Source: Pseudomonadota bacterium (GTDB lineage Bacteria > Pseudomonadota > Gammaproteobacteria > Burkholderiales > Burkholderiaceae_C). Taken from it: a stretch of DNA of 64,000 bases. The position numbers and the translations under genes are program-made. Below the pieces are notes generated by a model. That model saw nothing but the letters and a program-made list of their open reading frames with translations. It made no database searches and was not told the origin of the DNA. The DNA is taken from NCBI GenBank assembly GCA_018241265.1, contig JAFEEF010000063.1, positions 1-64,000 on the forward strand, in the 5' to 3' direction. Each line of letters starts with the position of its first letter. Position 1 is the stretch's first letter. Positions 18,483-28,031 of the stretch are shown in pieces.

Positions 18483-19448
18483 ATGAGGCTTTCGAACACC
18501 ACCGCATCCCTGTTCGGCGCAGCGCTTTGTGCCATTGCCGCGCAGACCCCGGCACATGCCGATTGGGTGACGCTGCCCAACTCCGGCGCGCCGATGGTCG
18601 CCTGCAATCCGAAGACCGGCACGCCGCCGACGCAAACGCAGTCGCCGACGCTGACGACCTGCAAGGTCACCGGTCTGCCGCCGGCCATCCTGACCGGCTA
18701 TGTGCAGGCCGCGCAGGTCTACACCGGCGCCACCGAAGGCGCCAGCATCACGATCAACAGCGTGGTGGTCGGCACCCGCTACGACCGCGTGTACTGCAAG
18801 GGCACCGTCACCGGCACGATCCCGAACCAGGTCGCGACCTGCGACTACACGCAGCCGCTCGTCATCGCGACGCGGCTCCAGATGAGCCCGACGCCGAACA
18901 ACACGGGCCGCAACACGCACTGCCCGGTATGGGCGGCTTCGCCGAACAACGACTGCTTCGAGGTCAACAACGTGTTCCGGCTGATCCGCGGCTCGAATCC
19001 GGTGTTCAACGGTTCCGGTGGCATCACGACGCCGGCGGTCGAGGTCACTACGTCGATCGCCTATTTCATGGGCACGACCGACGGCAGCAGCGACCCCAAC
19101 CTGGCGCTGGCGAAGAAGTACCTCGAGTACGCCGGCAAGAGCTCCAAGGGCCTGAACCAGTACACGCCGCTCGGCAACGCCAACTACATCAACAACCCGG
19201 TGACGCCGGGCGACCGCGATGCGACGCACGTGATGTTCCAGTCGGACACCAACGTCTACGACCCGGACGCCAACCCGCCGTACTCGTACAGCAGCCAGTG
19301 GTCGCCCTGGGTGATGGCGCGCATGTCGTGCCCGACCGGCTACAACGCGCCGACCGCCGGCACGTTCAGCATCCGGCTGTACGAAGGCGGCGAGGAAGGC
19401 CAGGTCAACCAGAACATCTCGTCGACCGGCTATTCCTGCAAGCCCTGA
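18483..19448 (+). CDS. Exported protein with acidic DPDA loop, long form (cassette 2)
   Basis: This 321-residue protein has a signal peptide (MRLSN...AHA) and a GGAG ribosome site. It is clearly homologous to 4295-5161: DWVTLPNSGAP, CNPKTGTPP, INSVVVGTRYDRVYCKG, FEVNNVFRLIRG, the acidic loop DTNVYDPDANP, SQWSPWVMAR and EGGEEGQVNQNI are all shared. It carries an insertion around VFNGSGGITTPAVEVT absent from its partner. Cys residues are mostly conserved between the two, consistent with a disulfide-bonded exported protein. It stands third in cassette 2, as its partner does in cassette 1. Confidence 0.75.
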   Translation: MRLSNTTASLFGAALCAIAAQTPAHADWVTLPNSGAPMVACNPKTGTPPTQTQSPTLTTCKVTGLPPAILTGYVQAAQVYTGATEGASITINSVVVGTRYDRVYCKGTVTGTIPNQVATCDYTQPLVIATRLQMSPTPNNTGRNTHCPVWAASPNNDCFEVNNVFRLIRGSNPVFNGSGGITTPAVEVTTSIAYFMGTTDGSSDPNLALAKKYLEYAGKSSKGLNQYTPLGNANYINNPVTPGDRDATHVMFQSDTNVYDPDANPPYSYSSQWSPWVMARMSCPTGYNAPTAGTFSIRLYEGGEEGQVNQNISSTGYSCKP

Positions 19449-19470
19449 ACGTCCGAAGGGTACGTCGGCC

Positions 19471-20421
19471 ATGGCTGTGATCACGAAGCGCCGCTCGCAA
19501 GGCATGCGCTGGTGCTGGGCAGGTGCCGCCGTGGCCGGCGTCGTTGCGAGCTGGCTGTTCAGCGATCGCAGCGATGTGGGAACGCGAACCCCGATCGCGT
19601 CCGAGACGCCCGCCGCCGGCGGCGATCGGGGCCCCGCACAGATCGCGATGCCTCGCTCGGCTCGGGCTCCATCGCCGGCACGGGCCGCGGTGGCGTGCGT
19701 CGCGCAACGCTTCGACGTCACCTTTGCCGGACACGCGGAGTCGTCGTGCGTCGGCGCCACGCAGGTGCTGCAGAACGGCAGCCTGCGCAGCTACCGTGTC
19801 GACGCTCAAGGCCATGGGACACGCTGGCTCGTCATCGACGCAGCCGGCAACCGCGTCGTCTCGGCGGCACTCGGGACAGGCGACAGCCCCGAGTTCGAAT
19901 GCCGCGACGACCAATGCGCAGACATCGTCGTCGGCGAAGCCGACCTCCAGGGCATGCGGCGCATCGCGCTCGATGCGGCGCGTCTGCCGCGCAACACCGG
20001 CCCCGGCGACGATGCCGTGCTGACGGGGCAACTGACCGCAGCCGAGGGCGACGCCGATGTCGCCGTCGGCGCGTGCCGGGGGCAGAGCGTGCTGATCAGC
20101 CGCCAGGATGCAGCACCCCTGCACTTCTGTCCGGACGACGGCAGCAGCATCGACAGCGCCGACGCAGGCTACGTGACCTACTCGTTCCTCGGGTTGGATG
20201 GCGGATCGATTCGCGTGAGCTTCGACGCAGGCGGCATCCTGCACCGCGTCTCCTACGGAGCACTGCGCTGCATCGACGACGGTTGCGCCTATGTCTCGAT
20301 CGCGCCCGCCGTCGAGGGCGGGCGCGTCATGGACTTCGGCGGCACGCTGGTCCAAGAGGAAGGCGGGGACGGCGTGCGCCGCAACTGGGCCACATTGACG
20401 GGACGATTGCTGTTGCCATGA
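19471..20421 (+). CDS. Membrane-anchored Cys-pair repeat protein, type A (cassette 2)
   Basis: This 316-residue protein has one N-terminal hydrophobic segment (residues 13-30, WCWAGAAVAGVVASWLF). A linker follows, then two Cys-pair units (FECRDDQCADIVVG and LRCIDDGCAYVSI) with an FCPDDG motif between them. It corresponds to 1393-2307. Gene order differs: here the type A gene precedes the lipoprotein, in cassette 1 it follows. It overlaps the lipoprotein gene by ATGA. Function unknown. Confidence 0.73.
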   Translation: MAVITKRRSQGMRWCWAGAAVAGVVASWLFSDRSDVGTRTPIASETPAAGGDRGPAQIAMPRSARAPSPARAAVACVAQRFDVTFAGHAESSCVGATQVLQNGSLRSYRVDAQGHGTRWLVIDAAGNRVVSAALGTGDSPEFECRDDQCADIVVGEADLQGMRRIALDAARLPRNTGPGDDAVLTGQLTAAEGDADVAVGACRGQSVLISRQDAAPLHFCPDDGSSIDSADAGYVTYSFLGLDGGSIRVSFDAGGILHRVSYGALRCIDDGCAYVSIAPAVEGGRVMDFGGTLVQEEGGDGVRRNWATLTGRLLLP

Positions 20422-22424
20422 GCGCACGCTTGTTCTTCGCCGGCAGATCGCTGGCCTTGTTCCGCTTGCTGCTGATCAACCTCGCGTGCGCAGCGGCCGT
20501 CGTCGCTTGCGGCGGCGGAAGCGATCCGCGCGACGAGCCGCCGGTTCAGGCCACCGCGACGTTCACGGCGCCATTGCCGGTCGCGAGCGACGGCAGCATC
20601 GTCAGCGCGCCCGTGTCTGCCAAGGGCACGAGCGGGACGCCGCGCACGACGACGCCCGCCGCCGGTGAAACGACCTATGCGCTGAGCGCCGCCGATCTGC
20701 AGGGGCCCTACATGCTGCAGGGGCCGGGCGGCGTCGCGGCGACGCTGCAGACGGGACGCGCCAACCTGACCGAGCTGACGTCGTTGCAGGCCGGCGTGCT
20801 GTTCGGCCAGGATGCGCTGGCAGCCTATGCCGCGTTCGGCGGCAATCCCGCCCAGTCCGCGCTGCTGACCGCGGCTAACCGCCAGGCGGCGCAGGCCAAG
20901 GTCACCGACTTCGTGCAGAACGTGCTCGGCGTCACCGTGAAGTCCGCGGACGCGGACTTCGTCACGTCGCCCTACCAGCCTGTCGCGGGCGACCCGATGT
21001 TCGACACGCTGGTCGCACTCGATGCCCGCATTGCCGCGCTCGGCCCGGAGGCCTACCAGACGCTCGTGACGGACCTCGTCGCGGAGGCCGGCCGATGCCT
21101 GGTCGAGAAGGTCTCGATCCAGGCCGCTGGCGCATCGTTCGACTTCTGTCCCGCGACCAAGACCGCCACCCATGAGACGTCCGACACCACGGTGATCGAC
21201 TACGTGTTCGCCGACCATGCCGGCGATGTCCTCACGGTGCGCGTGCGCGGCGACACCGTGCTCGATGCGAGCTACGTCACTGCGGCCCAGGCGACCTATG
21301 CCTGCAGCGGCTGCTCGACCATCACGCTCGGAACGCCTTCGGCGGACGACTCGCGGACCCTCACGTTCGCGGCAACGGCATTCGCCGGCGGCAGCGGCTC
21401 GGCAGTGGTCTCGGGCACGCTGACCGGCGCCGTGCCGGACGTCGTGCTGCCGACGCTGCCCTGCAACGACAACCGCTACTTCCTCGTGCTGCCCGACCGC
21501 AGCGTGCTCGCCGACTGCGTCAGCATCAGCACCGGCCTGAACTTCCTCGGCATCCCGGCCAGCGCCGGTATCCAGCAGGGATCGACGGCCTACGCGACCT
21601 ACGCGTTCGCCAACCTCGACGGCAGCAACAGCGTGCCGGCACCGGCCGTGCCGACGGCCGTGAACGTCGTGCTGAACGGCGGCGACCTCGTGAGCGTCAC
21701 CGTCACCCATCGCGACCCGACCAGCGGCGCACTGACGACCGACTACAAGTGCCGCGCGAGCGACTGCAGCGGCGTCAGCGTGGGACCGGCGACAGTCAAC
21801 ACCGACTTCGGATTCAACATCGAGATCCGCACGATCACGTTCGCCGGCACGCCGCTCGCCGCCGTCGGCGCCGACGGCACGCTGTCGTCCGGCACGACGG
21901 CCCAGCTCAGCGGCTCGCTCACCGGCATCTATTACAGCGCGCTCGATGCCGGCGCGTTCGCACCCATCGTCGACAGCATGTGCGAGCCGTACACGCAGAA
22001 GGTGCTGGTCGCCCCTGCCGACGAAAGCTACGTCTATGCGGTCTGCCCCGAGATCTTCGGCAGTGTGCCGCCGGTGGCGGCGATCGCGCCGCTGGACGGC
22101 GGCGGATCGGTGATCTCGCTGCCGCCGGGCGGCACGGCCGACAGCGGCAATCTCGACCTGCTGTTCGATCACTTCGTGGTGGTGCTCGATGCCAGCGGCA
22201 CGGTGACGTCGGCGACCGCGGTGTTCAACGGCTCGCTGCTCGGCGAGAACTTCGGTTGCGCCGGCGACTGCGCGGGCATCACGGTCGGCGCGGCCGCGCC
22301 GGACGGCAGTCGAAGCGTGACGATCAGCGGCGCGACATTCCACGTGATCGAGCCCGACGGCTTCCCGACCGGCCTGCGGACGGCAACGATCAACGGCAGC
22401 TTCTCGGCCGCGCCCGGTCCGTGA
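20418..22424 (+). CDS. Large lipoprotein with three Cys-pair repeats (cassette 2)
   Basis: This 668-residue lipoprotein has the lipobox VVAC followed by GGG. Its architecture is the same as 2304-4280. The N-terminal domain has ANLTELTSLQAGVLFGQ and DPMFDTL. There is a conserved VLPTLPCNDNRYFL stretch, almost identical to cassette 1. Its Cys-pair units are YACSGCSTITLG (one Cys spacing shortened), YKCRASDCSGVSVG and FGCAGDCAGITVG. It ends in GLRTATINGSF. Coupled by ATGA to the type A gene upstream and followed after 16 bases by the type B gene. Confidence 0.78.
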   Translation: MSARLFFAGRSLALFRLLLINLACAAAVVACGGGSDPRDEPPVQATATFTAPLPVASDGSIVSAPVSAKGTSGTPRTTTPAAGETTYALSAADLQGPYMLQGPGGVAATLQTGRANLTELTSLQAGVLFGQDALAAYAAFGGNPAQSALLTAANRQAAQAKVTDFVQNVLGVTVKSADADFVTSPYQPVAGDPMFDTLVALDARIAALGPEAYQTLVTDLVAEAGRCLVEKVSIQAAGASFDFCPATKTATHETSDTTVIDYVFADHAGDVLTVRVRGDTVLDASYVTAAQATYACSGCSTITLGTPSADDSRTLTFAATAFAGGSGSAVVSGTLTGAVPDVVLPTLPCNDNRYFLVLPDRSVLADCVSISTGLNFLGIPASAGIQQGSTAYATYAFANLDGSNSVPAPAVPTAVNVVLNGGDLVSVTVTHRDPTSGALTTDYKCRASDCSGVSVGPATVNTDFGFNIEIRTITFAGTPLAAVGADGTLSSGTTAQLSGSLTGIYYSALDAGAFAPIVDSMCEPYTQKVLVAPADESYVYAVCPEIFGSVPPVAAIAPLDGGGSVISLPPGGTADSGNLDLLFDHFVVVLDASGTVTSATAVFNGSLLGENFGCAGDCAGITVGAAAPDGSRSVTISGATFHVIEPDGFPTGLRTATINGSFSAAPGP

Positions 22425-22440
22425 GCCCGCCGTTACGCCC

Positions 22441-23493
22441 ATGAGCCCGCCGCAGGCTAACCGTCGGCCGACGGTCACCGGAATCGCGCTGGCGCTGGGA
22501 GGCGTCGTACTCGCGTTGGCCGCGGCGCTCGCGTGGCTGCTGCTCAGTGACGCCAGCGACGTGCCGCCGAGCAGCATGCCGGTAGCACAGGTCGCGGAAA
22601 CCGCGTCGCCACCTGCGGAGCATGCAGCGGTGCCCTCGCCCGCTGCAACCCCGCCCGGCCCGGCAGCCAGCCCGCCGTGTCCGCATCAGCACCTCGAAGT
22701 GACATCCGCCGGCGGTAGGGTTCAGACGACCTGCGTTTCGGTCACGCAGACGAGCCAGTCCGGCAGCGTGCGCACATACCGCGTCGAGCCCGAAGGCGTC
22801 TCGCGCTGGGCGCTGCGCGTACGCGTCGTCGAAGGGCGGGTGATCGGCGTGCGCCTGTCGGCGCCGCCCGGAGCGCCCGGCGCACCGCCGCAGGCCTACG
22901 GCTGCATGCGGGACGACTGCGCACGCATGTCGCTCGGTCCGCCGGACGCGCATGGCGTCCGCCGGTTGGCGTCGCAGCAGCTTCCACTGCGTGCGCTTCC
23001 GGCCGCGCCGGCATCGGCGCCGCTCGCCGCGAGCGTCCCGCGCGCGCCGCCGGAGGCCTGGGCCGGAGCACTGCGCCTGACCGCCCTGCTCGAAACCCCT
23101 CCCGATCGGCAGACCGCCTTGGCATGCCCGACGTCCAGCCTCGGCGTGGTGGACAGCGGCGGCCCGGTCGTCGACTTCTGCCCGCTTGGCGGCGCGGGAT
23201 TCGAAGTCGCCGACGACGGGCGGCTCCGCTACCGCTTCGACGACCTCGAAGGCCGGCACCTCGTCATCGGCATGGCCACCGATGGGTCGATCGACACCAT
23301 CACGCTCGGCGAGCTCGGTTGCGCCATGCCCGCCTGCGGCGGCGTCACCACATCGTCGCCCGGAGGTGATGCCGAGCATCCCGGCGCGCAGCGGACCTTC
23401 GCATTCTCCGGGACGACACTACGGGCGTCCGGACCCAGCGGTCGAAGCGCCGCGCTGAACGGAAGCGTCGTGATGCCGCCGCAAGACCCATAG
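22441..23493 (+). CDS. Membrane-anchored Cys-pair repeat protein, type B (cassette 2)
   Basis: This 350-residue protein is the counterpart of 503-1393. A long hydrophobic N-terminal segment (residues 15-38) is followed by a Pro/Ala linker. The repeat units lie around YGCMRDDCARMSLG and LGCAMPACGGVTT, and VDFCPLGGAGFEV and YRFDDLEGRH are shared with its partner. An Ala/Pro-rich insertion between the units makes it longer. No strong ribosome site was found; it starts 16 bases after the lipoprotein gene. Function unknown. Confidence 0.72.
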   Translation: MSPPQANRRPTVTGIALALGGVVLALAAALAWLLLSDASDVPPSSMPVAQVAETASPPAEHAAVPSPAATPPGPAASPPCPHQHLEVTSAGGRVQTTCVSVTQTSQSGSVRTYRVEPEGVSRWALRVRVVEGRVIGVRLSAPPGAPGAPPQAYGCMRDDCARMSLGPPDAHGVRRLASQQLPLRALPAAPASAPLAASVPRAPPEAWAGALRLTALLETPPDRQTALACPTSSLGVVDSGGPVVDFCPLGGAGFEVADDGRLRYRFDDLEGRHLVIGMATDGSIDTITLGELGCAMPACGGVTTSSPGGDAEHPGAQRTFAFSGTTLRASGPSGRSAALNGSVVMPPQDP

Positions 23494-23543
23494 GCACGCG
23501 TGTCGACAGCCGCGCTTTCGACCACCACCGAGCTTCCACCGCC

Positions 23544-23948
23544 ATGTTCATGAATCTCAAGGCTTGTGGCTCGCAGATCGTCTGGACGGCTGTCATGGTC
23601 AGCGCATGCGCTAGCGCGCCCACGGGTCGCTACCTGCAGTTCAGAAGTCCGATGACAAACGTCGTCGTCGCCGAGCTCGCTTTCCCCAGTGCGGAAGGCT
23701 GCGCGTTCGTCCTTCGCGGCATGGGGGCTGGCGACGACAAGGCAAGGATGATCGCGACGATCGGCGCTTGCTCGCCGACATCCGCGTTCGGCAGCCTCGG
23801 CGCGCACGCCACGTTGCGGGACACAACGGGTGGATACCTGTTCGACCTCGAGACGCTGGACCTCGCACGGTGCGAGACCGCCCTCGCCGCCTTTCTACGT
23901 GACACCGTCGGCACCTTCGAGAAGGCGTCCGGATGCCGCAACCGCTAG
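23544..23948 (+). CDS. Small putative lipoprotein
   Basis: This 134-residue protein has a short signal and lipobox VSAC near residue 21. The mature part has four Cys residues and no recognised domain. It may be the last gene of cassette 2; cassette 1 has no counterpart. Two in-frame ATGs (23544 and 23550) are possible. No strong ribosome site. The 267 bases that follow, before the receptor remnant, show nothing I can identify. Confidence 0.5.
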   Translation: MFMNLKACGSQIVWTAVMVSACASAPTGRYLQFRSPMTNVVVAELAFPSAEGCAFVLRGMGAGDDKARMIATIGACSPTSAFGSLGAHATLRDTTGGYLFDLETLDLARCETALAAFLRDTVGTFEKASGCRNR

Positions 23949-24215
23949 GTCGCCCCTGCCGCCCTTGCTCGGATCGGTCCTGGAGAAGGCAGCGCCCTTC
24001 GCTCATCGACGGACCGACATCCGTCGGATACGCCACCTGACCTACACGGTCGCTGCGCTTGTGCAGCGCATGAGGCGATGCACGAGCGTGCAATCGAGAG
24101 GCGTTGAGGATGCGCGAGGCATACGGGCGCCGGGACGGCTTCTACCGTACGCCGTGACACCGCCAGTCGGCCGCCGATTCCGGCGAGCGTACGGACCATC
24201 GCTCCACGTCGGCCT

Positions 24216-25817
24216 CTACATCTCGACGCCGATGGATGCCCGAAACCGCCGACCCGGCGCGACGGCACCCACGTAGGACTCGTTCTCCTTGTCGAACACG
24301 TTGTCCACCGCGAGCGTCAGGCTCAGCCCCTTCCTCCAGAGCCATGAGCAGGTCACGTCGCTGCGCAGGTATGTGGGCAGCGTGAGGTTGCCGGTCGGTA
24401 TCGACGAATCGAAGGTCTGCGCCGCGTATTCGGTCCGCCAGCTCAATTGCGCGTCGTCGCGCGGCATCCAGGTCACCCGCACGCCGCCGCGCCGCCCGGG
24501 GCGCTGTCGCAGCGGCTCGTCGCTGTCGACGACGTGGCTGACGAGTCGCGTGAAGTGGGCCTGGATGCCGAGCCTCGCCGTAGGCCGGATGGCGCCTTCG
24601 AGCTCCGCCCCATAGATGTTGACCTCGTTCGCGTTGACGGTCTGGTTGGTCTCGTTGTCGAACGTCACGAGGTCGGTGTACTTGGTCTTGAAGACGGCCA
24701 ACCCGGCGCTCGCCTTGCCGTCCCAGAAGCGCTGGTCGTAGCCCAGGGATCCGCCCTTGCTGTGCTCGGCGCGCAGGTTTGGGTTGCCGCCCAGTTCGAC
24801 CGGCAGGCCGAGGACGAAGAAGCTGGGCGGCTTGAAGCCCTCCGAATAGCTCGCCCTCAGGGCCGCATCGATCGACGGCAGGTTGTAGCGCACGCCGAGC
24901 GTCGGGCTCGTCTGCGAGCCGTTGTCGTCGATCGAGTCGTAGCGCGCGCCGGCGCGGACCGTCAGATCCCGAGCAGCGATCCACTTCAGTTCGGCGAAGG
25001 CGGAACGCGTGTTCCGCGTCAGGTCGAAATCCACGGGTATCGCCATGCCGAACAGGGTGTAGACGGTGTGGTTGCCGCCCTGCTCGCGCTGGTACTCGGC
25101 GCCGACGGCGAGCTCGTTGTCGCCGCCGAGATGGATCACCGCGTTCGCCGATCCGTTGCTGCGCCGGTAGTCGGTATTCGAATTCGATGCCGGCACGCCG
25201 ATGTCGCTGCGCACGCCCGGCGCGACGCCGGGCGAATCGATGCTTTCGAGATGACGGTAGAACGTGCCCGAGACGTTCAGCGTCATCGGCGCGTAACCCC
25301 ACGTGCCGCGCGCGCTCACCGCCGTCTCGCTGCCGCTCTTCTGATCGAGTGTGCGGATCTCGGCCAGCCGCAGGCCGCCGCTGTCGTCGGGGAGCGACGT
25401 GCTGCGGCGCTCGCTTCGCCGCACGTTGAGGTTGATGGCCGACGACGGATCGATGGTCCACCTCGCGGCAGCGGTGTATTGCGACAGATCGAGGTAGCCG
25501 CCTTCCGCATCGCTGCCGTCCTTCAGCTTGGACGCGCCGGCCGCGGATCGAAAGCTTCCCTCGCCCGTCGCGGCGCGGGCATTGACGGCGAGATAGTTCT
25601 GCCCGCCCGCGCCGGCCGCGCCTGCAACGTAGGTGCCGGGCTCGTCGAGGCCGCTGCGCGTCACGATGTTGATGACGCCGCCCATCGCCTCGGCGCCGTA
25701 GATCGCCGACGCCGCGCCGCGGATCACTTCGATGTGGTCGATCATGCTCGGATCGAGGTTCGACATGTCGAATCCGCCGCCGCGCGAATTGGTCGAGTCG
25801 TTCACGCGCACGCCGTC
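24216..25817 (-). pseudogene. TonB-dependent receptor remnant lacking its N-terminus
   Basis: About 530 codons of a BtuB/FepA-type receptor, unlike the three large paralogs, remain open to the stop at 24216. They start in the middle of the plug at DDGVRVNDSTNSRGG and continue through IDHIEVIRGAASAIYGAEAMGGVINIVTR to the barrel end DNVFDKENESYVGAVAPGRRF. Signal peptide, TonB box and the first part of the plug are missing. At about 25817 the sequence switches to a lanmodulin fragment on the other strand, so the 5' end was lost by rearrangement. No product is expected at the outer membrane. Confidence 0.82.
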
Positions 25818-26000
25818 GTCGACGCGATCACCTGGCAATTCAATCGGGCCGATCCGGATCACGATGGCACCCTCGATCCGAAGGAAGCGCATCGGGCCGG
25901 CATCAAGGAAAAGTCCGCGTTCGCGAAGGCCAATCCCGACAAGGACGGCACGCTCGACCTGGGCGAGTATTTCGACGCGCTTGCGGCACAGGCGCGCTAG
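25818..26000 (+). pseudogene. Lanmodulin remnant: last two EF hands
   Basis: Sixty codons match residues 79-138 of the intact lanmodulin at 70-486. They include AITWQFN, two EF loops (DPDHDGTLDPKE and NPDKDGTLDLGE) and the C-terminus YFDALAAQAR. Signal peptide and the first two EF hands are absent, so it cannot be exported or expressed normally. The junction with the truncated receptor falls in a shared GTCGTCGACGCG-like stretch around 25815-25828. It is evidence for a second lanM copy beside cassette 2. Confidence 0.85.
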
Positions 26001-26046
26001 CCATCGCCTGAAGCGACGGCCTGACCGCACGGCAAGGCCGACGAGG

Positions 26047-26208
26047 ATGACGAATACCGAACTGCTCTTGCGCCTCGTGCTGGCCGCCCTGTTGGGATCG
26101 GTGATCGGCGTCGAGCGCGAGCCGCTGCAATGGGCGGCTGGGCTGCGCACGCACATGCTGGCCTCGGAGCAGCTCAGGCAGGCCAACGGCGTATCGGCGC
26201 GGCGATAG
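26047..26208 (+). pseudogene. MgtC/SapB family N-terminal fragment
   Basis: This is an open frame of 53 codons. Its first 37 residues fit the start of MgtC/SapB membrane proteins (LLLRLVLAALLGSVIGVERE, then AAGLRTHML). The text then leaves the family at SEQLRQ and stops. MgtC proteins are usually 140-240 residues, so this is a truncated remnant. Between it and the dehydrogenase (26209-26267) nothing is recognised. Confidence 0.6.
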
Positions 26209-26267
26209 GTCGATGGTCTCGCGCGATCCGGCATAGTCCGGGAACCGCACCAAGACCCGACCCTGCC

Positions 26268-28028
26268 TTGCACCCGACATCCCTTGTGAGCGTGCTGCTC
26301 GCTGCGCTGCTGACCGCCTGCGCCAGCCCGATCTCGAGATCGCCGTCGGCCGGCGCCGAATGGACCATGCCGGGCGGCGACCTCGCCAACACGCGCCACA
26401 CCGCGCTCGACCAGATCACGCCCGGGAACGTCGCCCGCCTCGTACCGGCCTGGCACGTCGTGATCGGCGACGTGCACGGCCAGGAAGGCGGGCCGCTCGT
26501 GGTCGGCGGCATGCTGTACGCCCACACGCCATTCCCGAACCGCGTGCTGGCGATAGCCCTCTCGGACCATGCGGTCCGCTGGACCTACGCATCGCAGCAG
26601 GACGCTTCGGTCGCACAGTTGATGTGCTGCGATGTCGTGAACCGCGGGCTGGCCTACGCACGCGGCCGGCTGTTCCTGCAGCAGGCCGACGCCACGCTGG
26701 TCGCGCTCGACGCGGCGACCGGCAAGCCGCTCTGGCGCGCGCCGAACGGCGATCCCAAGCTCGGCGCCACCGGCACGAATGCGCCGCAGGTCTTCGACCG
26801 CTACGTGATCAGCGGCATCGCCGGCGGCGAGTACGGCGTGCGCGGCTACCTGAGCGCGTTCGACATCGAGACCGGCCGTCTCGTCTGGCGCGGCTACAGC
26901 ACCGGTCCCGATGCCGAGATGCTGATCGACCCCGAGCGCACGATGACGTGGCAGGACGGCCGCATGGCGCCGGTCGGCCGCGACTCGTCGCTGCGCAGTT
27001 GGCAGGGCGACCAGTGGAAGATCGGCGGCGGCACGACCTGGGGCTGGTATGCCTACGACCCGAAGCTGCGCCTCGTCTACTACGGCTCGGGCAATCCGTC
27101 GACCTGGAATGCGCTGCAGCGCCCGGGCGACAACAAGTGGTCGATGGCGCTCTGGGCACGCGACATCGACACCGGCCGGGTGCGATGGGTCTACCAGATG
27201 ACGCCGCACGACGAATGGGACTACGACGGCGTCAACGAGCCGATCCTGTTCGATGCCGCCGACGCGCGCGGCCGCGAGCGGCCGATGCTCGCGCACTTCG
27301 ACCGCAACGGCTTTGCCTACACGCTGGACCGCGCGACCGGCGAGCTGCTGGTCGCGCAGAAGTTCGATCCCAGCGTCGACTGGGCGACGTCGATCGACCT
27401 GCGCAGCGGCCGGCCCGTCGTCGACCCGGCGCATTCGCCCCAGGCGCACGGCGAGGACGAGACGACGAAGGACATCTGCCCCGCCGCCATCGGCGCGAAG
27501 AACCAGGCGCCGGCGGCCTACGACCCGGCGCGACGGCTCTTCTTCGTGCCGACCAACCATCTGTGCATGGACTTCGAGCCGTTCCACATGGACTATGCCG
27601 CCGGCCAGCCTTACGTCGGCGCGTCGGTGAGCATGCACGCGGTCGCCGGCAGCCAGGGCATGCTCGGCCGCTTCATCGCGTGGGACGCGGTGACGGGCCG
27701 CGAGGTCTGGTCGCATGCCGAGGCCGCGCCGGTCTGGAGCGGTGCGCTGTCGACGCGCTCGGGCCTGGTCTTCTACGGCACGCTCGATGGACGTCTGAAG
27801 GCGCTCGACGCGCAGACCGGCCGCGAGCTGTGGACCTCCGAGCCGCTGCCCGCCGGCGTGGTCGGCAACGTCACGAGCTGGGCCTGGCAGGGCCGGCAGT
27901 ACGTGGGCGTATTGACCGGCATCGGCGGCCTGGCGAACGACCCGGACGGCATCGGCGGCCTGCGCAAGGCCGGCAAGTCGGCCGCGCCGCCCGGAGAGCT
28001 GCGGGTCTGGGCCTTGCCCTCGCCGTAG
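26268..28028 (+). CDS. PQQ-dependent alcohol dehydrogenase, XoxF/lanthanide type
   Basis: This is a periplasmic quinoprotein eight-bladed propeller of 586 residues. It would oxidise methanol or another short alcohol with PQQ. Visible active-site features are the vicinal Cys pair CC at 120-121 in CCDVVNRG, Glu188 (GGEYGVRGY), Asn276 (GSGNPSTWN) and GGGTTWGWYAYDP. The catalytic Asp318 lies in PHDEWDYDGVNE. Asp320, two residues after the catalytic Asp, is the residue that marks lanthanide-dependent (XoxF-type) enzymes; calcium MxaF has Ala there. There is no ATG at the 5' end: I chose TTG 26268, and GTG 26286 is possible. The signal ends in LTAC, a lipobox, so it may be a lipoprotein, unusual for this family. 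The rearranged DNA just upstream may have altered its start or promoter. No cytochrome or xoxJ-type partner and no PQQ biosynthesis gene is in the window. Confidence 0.85.
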   Translation: MHPTSLVSVLLAALLTACASPISRSPSAGAEWTMPGGDLANTRHTALDQITPGNVARLVPAWHVVIGDVHGQEGGPLVVGGMLYAHTPFPNRVLAIALSDHAVRWTYASQQDASVAQLMCCDVVNRGLAYARGRLFLQQADATLVALDAATGKPLWRAPNGDPKLGATGTNAPQVFDRYVISGIAGGEYGVRGYLSAFDIETGRLVWRGYSTGPDAEMLIDPERTMTWQDGRMAPVGRDSSLRSWQGDQWKIGGGTTWGWYAYDPKLRLVYYGSGNPSTWNALQRPGDNKWSMALWARDIDTGRVRWVYQMTPHDEWDYDGVNEPILFDAADARGRERPMLAHFDRNGFAYTLDRATGELLVAQKFDPSVDWATSIDLRSGRPVVDPAHSPQAHGEDETTKDICPAAIGAKNQAPAAYDPARRLFFVPTNHLCMDFEPFHMDYAAGQPYVGASVSMHAVAGSQGMLGRFIAWDAVTGREVWSHAEAAPVWSGALSTRSGLVFYGTLDGRLKALDAQTGRELWTSEPLPAGVVGNVTSWAWQGRQYVGVLTGIGGLANDPDGIGGLRKAGKSAAPPGELRVWALPSP

Positions 28029-28031
28029 CCC

